Part shown: positions 15,521-23,027 of the stretch, piece after piece
How positions within the stretch are numbered: the first letter of the stretch is position 1
Layout: every line of letters starts with the position of its first letter
From: Planctomycetaceae bacterium
GTDB lineage: Bacteria; Planctomycetota; Planctomycetia; Planctomycetales; Planctomycetaceae
Reading direction: 5' to 3'
Assembly: GCA_020426085.1 (NCBI GenBank)
Contig: JAGQQP010000005.1
Location: forward strand, 1 to 26,281
Length of the DNA stretch: 26,281 nt
Position numbers and translations under genes: made by a program
Notes under the pieces: model-generated
What the model was told of the DNA's origin: nothing
What the model saw: only the letters and a program-made list of their open reading frames with translations
The model's database searches: none

Positions 15521-18013
15521 ATGGATCTGCCAACTTGCCCATCATGCGGAGCATCAGTTTTAGATGAAGACGCAGCAGAATGCCCTTTCTGTGGCGCATC
15601 TATGACGGCAAAGTCATCCGCTAAAAAACCGGCTGCCAGTAGTAAACAACCGGCAAAATCAGCTGCTGCTACACCAGCTACGCCTGGAAGCCGAAACAGG
15701 CGTGAAACGGTTTCTGATGATGATCCGTTTGAACTGGAACGCAAACAACAGACTTCCAAGGTCATCCCTCTGTTGCGCAAACCAGTAAAAGGCAAGATGA
15801 ATCGATACGTCTGCCCGATGTGTGATACACCCGGATTTGCCTCTTCCAAAGTAGTTGGCAAAGAAGTGAAATGTTCTAACCCGGATTGCCTGGCGCCAGT
15901 CTTCCTGATTCCAGATACAGAGGCAGCGGAACGGAAAACGACAGAAGAGAAAAAGCCTGTCTCAAATCAGAAATCAAAGATTCCATTGATCCTGGCTATC
16001 GTTATACCATCTGTTGCCATTGTGGGAGCTTATTTCTACTTCACCACGTCAGGCCCGGATGGTTCAGAACTGGCAAAACCGTTTGACAACCCCATCATCA
16101 AAAACCAGTCAAAAAATTCGATGCTCCCCCGGAATGATACTCCGACAGTCAATCCACTGGCGAATAATGCACAACAACCCCAGACAACTACTAAGCAAGA
16201 GGAAAAACCGGTTGATCCTGAAGCCGTTCAGAAAGAATCTCTGAATTCCATGGTAGAGTTGTCCCGCTCTCGAGAGAACCGCAGCAAACCCTTCAGTCGT
16301 CGTTTAACGGCAGAAGCTTACGCGATTTATGGTGATCTGGCAGGCTCTCGTGAGCAAATAGGCCGAATCGATACCGTCGATCCCGTTCTCCCTTTTTACA
16401 AAATATTCCCCCTGATTGAGATTGGCTGGATTCAGTTAAAAGAGAAGGATTCAGCCGGTTTGAAGAAAACGTTAGACGAGACGGTAGCACTATCTAAACA
16501 GATCCCCGAATATGGAGGACGTGATACGCTGGATCTCATCTCTCGTCTGGCTGCATTCTGGGTCGCAGCTGGCAACGAAGAAGCGGCAGAAGATCTGATC
16601 AGTAAGCACCAGGCTGAAAATAGCCTGGCGCAATTGTCCGCTTATCTGCAGATCGCGCATGAAACAAACTACTACGATTTTGAAACATTGATTGATTTGC
16701 ATCGGCGTTGGAATGCACCACAGTCCGTAGCAACAACCTTAATCCTGGTTTCTCATGGTTATCCTGAGGCAGCCCTGAACTGGGCGGCCCTGGCACCAGA
16801 TGCAATCGACCGCACAGAAGCAGTCACACAATGGTCACTGGCAGTACTGGAACAGGCGGTCAATCAAGACAAGAAGCCGGGGATCGAATTGATCCAGCCT
16901 GCAGAAATGAAACTGTCTGCGACCGGAAATGCTCTGATGTATGCCCGTTGTGCTCATGAACTGAATGTATTGAAGAAACCTGAACTTGCGAAAGCATTTC
17001 TGGCCAAATCAAAGTCATTTCTGGATCAGGTTCCGGTTCCGACGCCGATGAAACTGGGAAGCCTCAAAGAAATTTATACGATGAAATTACCGGCTTCAGA
17101 GCCTCTGGAACTGACTTCACAGGCTTACCTTCAGATTGCCTTAGCTGAAGCGGAACTGGGCGAGGAGGCTGAAGCGAACCGTTTCCTGAAAAATGCGGTT
17201 CAGGCAATTCAGGCTACGGCCCCCAGCCTTACCGCAGTACAGTCTAAACAGAACGAATCGTCGAATTTCAATTTCAAAGACCAAATCAAAAATACGTTAA
17301 ACCTTGATTCCAACGATCGCATCAATCGAGCGATCAGAGATTACCGCAAACAGCTCAACTCAATGAAATCGGCAGCTGAAAACAGGACAAATCTCCTGGT
17401 GAGTTTATTGTCTCAGGCTGCAAAAGGAGAGTTGTCTGCCAGCGTCTGGAATCTGGCCCAGCAAAGCCAGCAGGCAACAGATGAAAACCTGAAAGATCCG
17501 CTGCTGGACTCCAGTCTGCCAGCTACCATTTTAGATGCGAATCAGAAAAATTCCGATTTGACAGCTCAGATCAAAAAGGCTCTGAATGACAATATTCCCC
17601 CATTGAAAAAAGAAGATCTGCTGGTTCAACAGACGTTATCGCTGATCAGAAATGGCAAACCAGAACAGGCCGCACATCAAATCAATCAAGACGAAGATTT
17701 GAAGAAAGCCTGGAAAGGGCAGCTGTCACTGAAGCTGCTTTCTGTTTTGATCAATCAATCAAAATTTGAACAGGCGATTCAATTTGTCACAGCGATCAAA
17801 GATCAGGTTTTGAGAGAAGATATGTTGAACACGATCGGTGCAATCGCAGCCATTCAGAACAAAGTGCCTGAAGTTTCTGCAATTCTGGAGAGTAACGTCT
17901 ACACTCCCACAGAAAGAATTTCCGGCTATCTGGGTCTGATCACTGGTCTACAGATCGCAAAAGCCAGTTCAGCGAAACCAGTTCCAACTCAACCAGCAGC
18001 TGACAAACTGTAA
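15521..18013 (+). CDS. Double zinc-ribbon, single-span membrane protein with long helical-repeat domain
   Basis: 830 aa, not a named family. Two zinc ribbons lie at the N-terminus: C6, C9, C21, C24 (CPSCG...CPFCG) and C98, C101, C118, C123 (CPMC...CSNPDC). They are separated by an Ala/Lys/Ser-rich linker (28-60) and an acidic stretch. One membrane helix follows (about 154-175, IPLILAIVIPSVAIVGAYFY). A long, mostly alpha-helical region (about 230-815) resembles tetratricopeptide-like repeats: many 30-40 residue helical pairs containing A, L and Y, with EAEANRFLKNAVQAIQ a clear example. Topology suggests ribbons in the cytoplasm and repeats outside. A scaffold or sensor role is plausible but unproven. 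ATG 15521 has no obvious ribosome-binding site. A terminator follows at 18020-18066. Confidence 0.85.
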   Translation: MDLPTCPSCGASVLDEDAAECPFCGASMTAKSSAKKPAASSKQPAKSAAATPATPGSRNRRETVSDDDPFELERKQQTSKVIPLLRKPVKGKMNRYVCPMCDTPGFASSKVVGKEVKCSNPDCLAPVFLIPDTEAAERKTTEEKKPVSNQKSKIPLILAIVIPSVAIVGAYFYFTTSGPDGSELAKPFDNPIIKNQSKNSMLPRNDTPTVNPLANNAQQPQTTTKQEEKPVDPEAVQKESLNSMVELSRSRENRSKPFSRRLTAEAYAIYGDLAGSREQIGRIDTVDPVLPFYKIFPLIEIGWIQLKEKDSAGLKKTLDETVALSKQIPEYGGRDTLDLISRLAAFWVAAGNEEAAEDLISKHQAENSLAQLSAYLQIAHETNYYDFETLIDLHRRWNAPQSVATTLILVSHGYPEAALNWAALAPDAIDRTEAVTQWSLAVLEQAVNQDKKPGIELIQPAEMKLSATGNALMYARCAHELNVLKKPELAKAFLAKSKSFLDQVPVPTPMKLGSLKEIYTMKLPASEPLELTSQAYLQIALAEAELGEEAEANRFLKNAVQAIQATAPSLTAVQSKQNESSNFNFKDQIKNTLNLDSNDRINRAIRDYRKQLNSMKSAAENRTNLLVSLLSQAAKGELSASVWNLAQQSQQATDENLKDPLLDSSLPATILDANQKNSDLTAQIKKALNDNIPPLKKEDLLVQQTLSLIRNGKPEQAAHQINQDEDLKKAWKGQLSLKLLSVLINQSKFEQAIQFVTAIKDQVLREDMLNTIGAIAAIQNKVPEVSAILESNVYTPTERISGYLGLITGLQIAKASSAKPVPTQPAADKL

Positions 18014-18019
18014 TGTAAG

Positions 18020-18066
18020 ACTCATATCGATTGTCCTACAATAACAATATGAGTTCCTGTTTTTTT
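18020..18066 (+). terminator. Intrinsic terminator after the zinc-ribbon gene
   Basis: ACTCATAT (18020-18027) pairs with ATATGAGT (18047-18054). Inside the loop TTGT (18031-18034) can pair with ACAA (18038-18041). Seven T follow at 18060-18066. It starts seven bases after the stop codon. Confidence 0.75.
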
Positions 18067-18397
18067 CTAATTGTTGTTGAACATCATTAAGAATATCCCT
18101 GATTTCCCGCCGAATCAGACTCTGGACCTGAAAACCGAAACCAGACAATGTATATACATGAACACATATCCTGATACGCTAAATTCGCCTGATATTCCTG
18201 ACTCATAACTCAACGATTTCGGACTTTAGCTATTTCTTCATCCATAGTTCCCTATTCATTACTTTTGGTATAAACTACCATTCGCGAACGGATCACCTGG
18301 AATAAAAGCAGACAGCTTCTGATGAGCCTTCTGATCCCGTGCAGACAATAATGATCGATCAACAATGATCCCCAGATATACATCATGGAGGAAATGT
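18067..18397. other. Intergenic region with a 12-base palindrome
   Basis: About 330 AT-rich bases before the secreted-protein gene. It holds a perfect 12-base palindrome, ATGTATATACAT, at 18148-18159, and further on a TATAAA-like box flanked by TGGTA and TACCA (near 18265-18283) that could be a -10 element inside a short inverted repeat. No convincing -35 goes with it. Nothing coding is supported. Confidence 0.4.
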
Positions 18398-20050
18398 ATG
18401 AGCCGTATTGCTCATTGCGCGTTTATCCTGTTACTTTGCTTTACCGTCCCCAAGTCAGTCAACGCTGAGAACAAATCTGCCCCCAATATCTCACTGGCAC
18501 AGATCAACGCAGACGGCATGATTGCTGACCTGAAGTATCTGGTTCTGGATCTGGCCGATGAAAAAAAGGGCTGGAGTAACCTCGAAGAACTTCTTCCCTC
18601 CTTTCTGGAAGGAATCGATAAAACACGCCCCCTGAGAATTGATATCTTACTGGGCGAAAATCAGAAGGAACGTTACCGCCTCATTCTTCCGATCAGCGAT
18701 CTGGGGGAATTCCGCGATAACCTGGAAATCTTTGAAATCTCTTCCAAAAAGCAGAGAAAAGGCCCTTATATTTTAGGGAATCTATTCGAAGGTTACATGA
18801 ATTATCTCCAGACGGAGAAGTACGTAGTTATTTCTGAGAAGCTTTCTGAAGTCAATGAAATAGACGATCCGCTTAAAAGAATTCAGGACCTGCTGAAGGA
18901 AAAATATGATTTCAGCGCATTGATTACCAATGAAAAAGAGGGAGTCGCTGATCGCAAAAAATCGATGGTCAATACCCGTGAGCAGTTACTTGCAGCTGTG
19001 AAGAAAAAACGGGATGAAACAGATAATGCTTTCGAATTACGAAAACTCGCTTTCACACATCAGATGGATGAACTGGAGCGTCTGTTTGTCGAATCAGAAA
19101 AAATGGTGATTGGCTGGACAACCGATGCTCCTGAAAATGAAGGACGCCTGGTCTTCTCTTTAAAAGCCCTGGAGGGTACTTCCCTTGATGCGAGCATCAA
19201 GCAGTTTGCGACCAAGCCCAGTTTCTTCGCTAATGTTCCTGTCAAAATGGATGGCATTCTGAACGGTAGAATAAACCACCCCCTGGATGAAATGCGTAAA
19301 GAAAATTTCACCGCATTTTATAAGCTGCTATTGCCTAGCCTGCAGGATCGTATCGACTCAAATAAAGACCTGACGGACGAACAGAAAGCATCCGGTAAAA
19401 AAGTTGCCGCGTTGATTATTGAAATGCTGGATGCGGGCAAAGAAACATCTCTCGTGGATGGATTCATCGATACCAATTCCATCGCAGATAATAAATACAC
19501 CCTGTTAGGCGGCGTTCGCTCTACTGATGGTGCCAAGCTCAAAGAAATCGTGGAACTGCTCCCCAAAGTAATGAAGGACCAGACCGTTGAAATAGATGTT
19601 GTGAACGAAGAATCCCTGAAGATTCATAAGATCAACATCAAAAACATGTACAAAGCCGGCTTCGATGAATTATTCGGAGCAGGGGAGGCTCTTTATGTCG
19701 GAAGTTCTCCTGAAGCGCTCTGGGTTGCCGCCGGTCCGGATTCGATTAAACGAATCACCGAAGCTTCCAAACTCGTAAAAGAACCGGCCCCTGAAAAGGT
19801 CAGCCCGGAAGTCATCGAATTGAATGTAAAAACACTCCCCTGGCTGAAAATGGTTAATAAGCTTCGTGGAGAGAAAGGGAATCAGGAAATTCGTGAGCTG
19901 TTGATCAAATCGCTCACAAGTACTGATGATACTTTTTCTTTCGTCATGAAGCGCGAAGGAGACACCATCGATGGCAAAGCGAAGCTGGATAAAGGGATTT
20001 TAAAATTCATCGGGAATATGATCGCCAAGTTCTCGAAAGAAACCCTGTAA
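18398..20050 (+). CDS. Secreted protein of unknown function
   Basis: 550 aa from ATG 18398. This start is chosen because GGAGGAA (18387-18393) lies at proper spacing and the protein then begins with a clean signal peptide: basic start MSRIAH, hydrophobic FILLLCF, likely cleavage after VNA at residue 23. An ATG at 18365 would add 11 residues before the signal. The mature protein is charged, rich in Lys and Glu, with mixed helices and strands. A long helical stretch (about 185-240) is probably coiled coil. No cysteine clusters or catalytic motifs are visible in the mature part. It is followed by a strong bidirectional terminator and converges with the response-regulator gene. It is not recognised beyond a planctomycete-type secreted hypothetical. 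Confidence 0.82.
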   Translation: MSRIAHCAFILLLCFTVPKSVNAENKSAPNISLAQINADGMIADLKYLVLDLADEKKGWSNLEELLPSFLEGIDKTRPLRIDILLGENQKERYRLILPISDLGEFRDNLEIFEISSKKQRKGPYILGNLFEGYMNYLQTEKYVVISEKLSEVNEIDDPLKRIQDLLKEKYDFSALITNEKEGVADRKKSMVNTREQLLAAVKKKRDETDNAFELRKLAFTHQMDELERLFVESEKMVIGWTTDAPENEGRLVFSLKALEGTSLDASIKQFATKPSFFANVPVKMDGILNGRINHPLDEMRKENFTAFYKLLLPSLQDRIDSNKDLTDEQKASGKKVAALIIEMLDAGKETSLVDGFIDTNSIADNKYTLLGGVRSTDGAKLKEIVELLPKVMKDQTVEIDVVNEESLKIHKINIKNMYKAGFDELFGAGEALYVGSSPEALWVAAGPDSIKRITEASKLVKEPAPEKVSPEVIELNVKTLPWLKMVNKLRGEKGNQEIRELLIKSLTSTDDTFSFVMKREGDTIDGKAKLDKGILKFIGNMIAKFSKETL

Positions 20051-20069
20051 TCCATTCTCTGTTATAACG

Positions 20070-20122
20070 AAAAAATGAAACAGCCGCTGTGTTAAAACTC
20101 TAACGCAGCGGCTTTAATTTTT
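20070..20122. terminator. Bidirectional intrinsic terminator between convergent genes
   Basis: A 13-base-pair stem with one G-T pair: AGCCGCTGTGTTA (20082-20094), a six-base loop, TAACGCAGCGGCT (20101-20113). The plus strand continues into TTAATTTTT. On the minus strand a run of six A upstream (about 20070-20075) becomes a T-run after the stem. It therefore suits both the secreted-protein gene (plus) and the response-regulator gene (minus). Confidence 0.85.
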
Positions 20123-20174
20123 CATTGATTTGTATCAGACTTGCGAACCAGCGTCTGAATTCATCTGGATCTGG

Positions 20175-20780
20175 TTAATCCCAGTCATCCATAATTTCTT
20201 CCAATTGTGCCTCTTCGCTCTGGTCGAGCGACAATCCCGTTAATTGATCTTCCACCGATTCGGAAACAGAATAAACGGGTTTGGGTTTCGCTGGTTCAGC
20301 CGGCGTATTCTGAGTAGAAGCCTGTCTGGTTGCTGTCGGCACTGGTTGCTGCCGCTTTCCGGAATTGGGAGTATTGGCAATGCGTGTCGCTCCCGGCTGT
20401 GCAAAACGTCTTACTTTTTCCAGGAATTCGCTTTTCGAAAAACTGGTTTTAATGATGTAATCGTTCGCCCCCCCCTGAATCGCAGCGATCACAGTTTCCT
20501 TGCTGGCATCGGATGTCAACATGATGATCTTGGTCTGTGACAGAGTCGGGTGTGACCGAAATGCCTTCAGAGTCTGTAACCCATCCCAGACAGCCATCTG
20601 CACATCGACGATCGCAATATCTGGAGGATATTCCAGAGCTTTATGAAAACCTTCCGACCCATCACTGGCAACGGAAACAAAATATTCGCGGCGTAAAAAA
20701 GAGACCATCAGATTGCGAAATAAAGGATCATCGTCAATCACAAGGACTCGAGCATTAGTTTTTTCTGACGAATGAAGCAT
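20175..20780 (-). CDS. Receiver-domain response regulator without output domain
   Basis: 201 aa. The CheY-like receiver domain covers about 11-127: acidic cluster D16-D18, phospho-acceptor D59 in IVDVQM, switch residue T89 in MLTS, and K111 in YIIKTSF. The rest (128-201) is a Pro/Gln/Thr-rich low-complexity stretch ending in a very acidic tail (SEEAQLEEIMDDWD) with no DNA-binding or enzymatic domain. It therefore probably acts by protein contact. No histidine kinase gene is in the window. It is the last of four same-strand genes (kinase, cyclase, small acidic protein, receiver), 35 bases after the small gene. No clear ribosome-binding site is present. The gene ends at a bidirectional terminator. 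Confidence 0.92.
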   Translation of the reverse strand: MLHSSEKTNARVLVIDDDPLFRNLMVSFLRREYFVSVASDGSEGFHKALEYPPDIAIVDVQMAVWDGLQTLKAFRSHPTLSQTKIIMLTSDASKETVIAAIQGGANDYIIKTSFSKSEFLEKVRRFAQPGATRIANTPNSGKRQQPVPTATRQASTQNTPAEPAKPKPVYSVSESVEDQLTGLSLDQSEEAQLEEIMDDWD

Positions 20781-20815
20781 GAGAGGAATCCATTACTTTT
20801 AATTGATATCGACCA

Positions 20816-20977
20816 CTAAGACTTACTGGAGGGAAGGAATGAATCAAAGACCTCATTTAACACAAGCAGCATCTCCTGGGAACGGTTATCCATTTCGAGT
20901 TCATATTGCACTTCATACTTAGATTCAATTTGAGAAGCCTCGACATCCTCTTCAGTTAACAGATCTAACTTGCTCAT
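20816..20977 (-). CDS. Small acidic protein of unknown function
   Basis: 53 aa from the ATG at 20977, which is preceded by GAGAGAAG at suitable spacing. A TTG at 21001 would extend it by eight residues. It is strongly acidic (TEEDVEASQIESKYEVQYELEMD) and predicted helical, with a hydrophobic helix LLVLNEVFDSFL near the end and no cysteine or membrane segment. It lies 35 bases before the receiver gene and 230 bases after the cyclase gene, all on the minus strand. This position suggests a role alongside them, but no function can be read from the sequence. It is short, so it remains moderately uncertain. Confidence 0.5.
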   Translation of the reverse strand: MSKLDLLTEEDVEASQIESKYEVQYELEMDNRSQEMLLVLNEVFDSFLPSSKS

Positions 20978-21088
20978 AGATTCTTCTCTCAAAGCTGACA
21001 ATGACTTAGGTTTTTAAGGACCTGATCACAAACCCATCAAAGTGATCTCCGTTGCTAAAAAGTAGGTCAACTTTCTCTATCTGGCTGA

Positions 21089-21102
21089 TTTTTCTAGAAA
21101 AA
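21089..21102. repeat. Fourteen-base perfect palindrome
   Basis: TTTTTCTAGAAAAA lies in the 230-base gap between the cyclase gene and the small acidic gene (both minus). It could be a binding site or a weak hairpin. Neither is shown. Confidence 0.4.
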
Positions 21103-21207
21103 AGAAGGGGGAAGGCACTCGCTCTTCTCACTCAGTCCACCCAGTCGGTAAAATCAGAACATGGTGGAAACAACGAGCATTGCGAACTTCATGAAGGCTT
21201 AACAAAA

Positions 21208-22992
21208 CTACTTACTGTCAAACCGGATCGTTCCATCCCAGTCCAGCGGTGCAATCCGGTTGGTACGTGTGATCTGTAAAGCGAGAAAATCCTGAGCACG
21301 ATCTGAAGGAGGAATCGCATGCAGGAGGCGAAATGCTTCCTCCCACTGGCCTTGTATAAAATGTTCCACCGCTGTTTCATAACACGTAACTTCCTGATCG
21401 GTCAAAGTTTCAGCTTTTGACTCAGGAGGCAATAACTCGCTGACAACCACCGGTTTTTCCATTCCATACGGCAGAATCCGAGCCAGCTTTCTGACTCGAC
21501 CTTCTTCCCGATCCAGTTTCGTCCGCACAATTTGCGCGGTTGCTTCATCCATTAAAACCGGCACACGCAAATGCTTGGTCAGTCCTTCTAATCGACTGGC
21601 AAGATTAACGACTGGTCCAAAAACAGTCACTTTCACCTGGTCACTCGTGCCAATTTTACCAGCTACGGCTCTCCCATGGGCAATCCCGATTCCCATTCGA
21701 AAATCCGAAAGGGGGTGATCGGGTTGCAGTTTGATCTGCTCAAATGCATTTCGTATTGCCAGTGCAGCGCGACAGGCATCAAGGGGAGCCAGTTCGGAAG
21801 AGAAGGGCCAACCCCAGAATCCCAGCGCAGCGTCTCCCTGAAAATCGCCCGTCACACCACCAAAATCGAGAATGTGGGATGTCATGATCCCTAATGCCTG
21901 GCTGACTCGCCCCAGCAGACCGATCAAATCCTCGGAGGAACTCTCGGCATGCTGGCTGAATCCCCGCAGGTCACAAAACAATACCGTCACATCGCATTCG
22001 CGTGGCTCTAGAATCTCAGTATTCAGATTATCTCCAATCGCTGCGAGAATCGGAGGCGCAAAAAACTGCCTGAGACCAGCCTGTTGACGCTCCAGTTGAT
22101 TGAGCCGCCTCACGGATTTGACGATTGAGGCCACCAGTTCGGTAAATTTCACATCCGCCTGAAGATCGATTCCTCCGGCCCCCTGTGGAACCGAAATCTG
22201 ATAAGGCTGGTTTAATTCACCCGCCACATAGAGCCCCCATCTGCCGTTCACCCCCTCTTCAATGGGAGTACAGAAAGCCCAGTCAAATTCCGCGACTGCG
22301 GTATAATCTTCCTGATTCTCTTTCTCCTCCTTGGCAGCCCACACATGCAAAACAGAGCGTTTGCTTTTTTTGACTGCCTCCAGAACCAGTCGACCACTGG
22401 GATGGAATCCTCCCTGAGTCTGACGTCGTCTTTCCCAGAAGGGAACCTCTACCCGATCCTCATCGTTCAAACGCACCACAGCGACAGCATCTGCATGCTT
22501 CACACCGGAAAGCAACATTGTTACCAGACGATGAAACAGATCGGCATCGTTCCGGGCATCCAGGATCAGTTCCGGTAAATGGGCCAGTACATCGATCCTC
22601 TGATCTGCATCACGATACCGGACCTTCATCAACTCGTTCGGTTTGAAAGTCACTTCTTCCAGCGGAGATTCTCGAGGAGAGGATAAACTGGAGACGGAAT
22701 CCAGTAGTTGAAATGTAGTCGAACCGATGACGAATGTGCTTCCCGGCTCCAGCAGAAAATCATCGAATGCTATCCCTGCCAGAAAAATCTGATTTTCCGC
22801 ATTAGAAAACCGTGATACCGATAACTGTTGCGGCAGCACTTTGAGCAGCGCATGTTTACGTGAGATCCGATCATCCCAGGTAACTGATATATCTGCTTCA
22901 GGGGAACGACCTAATACCAGCTCCCGGCCCGGCTCTAAAGTGTATCGGGTAGAATGCTGAGACTGGGTTCCATATATGACTATCTCCAACAA
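21208..22992 (-). CDS. FHA-GAF-class III nucleotide cyclase
   Basis: 594 aa. The FHA domain (about 1-98) carries GRS (28-30) and RISRKH (42-47), the phospho-threonine-binding loops. A GAF-like domain (about 130-295) is followed by a class III cyclase domain (about 332-480) with both metal aspartates, D341 in LFCDLRGFS and D387 in QGDAAL, plus N463 and R467 of the transition-state motif VNLASR. The position that normally holds the base-selecting Lys before GD is D383 (GDFQGD), so ATP as substrate is not assured. A C-terminal TPR-like helix pair covers about 536-575. The start is TTG, with GGGAGA (complement of 22999-23004) at correct spacing. It is encoded 35 bases after the Cache-kinase gene, suggesting one operon and kinase-to-FHA signalling. 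Confidence 0.92.
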   Translation of the reverse strand: MLEIVIYGTQSQHSTRYTLEPGRELVLGRSPEADISVTWDDRISRKHALLKVLPQQLSVSRFSNAENQIFLAGIAFDDFLLEPGSTFVIGSTTFQLLDSVSSLSSPRESPLEEVTFKPNELMKVRYRDADQRIDVLAHLPELILDARNDADLFHRLVTMLLSGVKHADAVAVVRLNDEDRVEVPFWERRRQTQGGFHPSGRLVLEAVKKSKRSVLHVWAAKEEKENQEDYTAVAEFDWAFCTPIEEGVNGRWGLYVAGELNQPYQISVPQGAGGIDLQADVKFTELVASIVKSVRRLNQLERQQAGLRQFFAPPILAAIGDNLNTEILEPRECDVTVLFCDLRGFSQHAESSSEDLIGLLGRVSQALGIMTSHILDFGGVTGDFQGDAALGFWGWPFSSELAPLDACRAALAIRNAFEQIKLQPDHPLSDFRMGIGIAHGRAVAGKIGTSDQVKVTVFGPVVNLASRLEGLTKHLRVPVLMDEATAQIVRTKLDREEGRVRKLARILPYGMEKPVVVSELLPPESKAETLTDQEVTCYETAVEHFIQGQWEEAFRLLHAIPPSDRAQDFLALQITRTNRIAPLDWDGTIRFDSK

Positions 22993-23027
22993 GCAAAGTC
23001 TCCCTGTCTATTCATAAAATGATTATT

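Noticed and set aside
15400..15861. 153-codon minus-strand frame
   Set aside because: It overlaps antisense the zinc-ribbon coding start, where the cysteine pattern is unmistakable on the plus strand.
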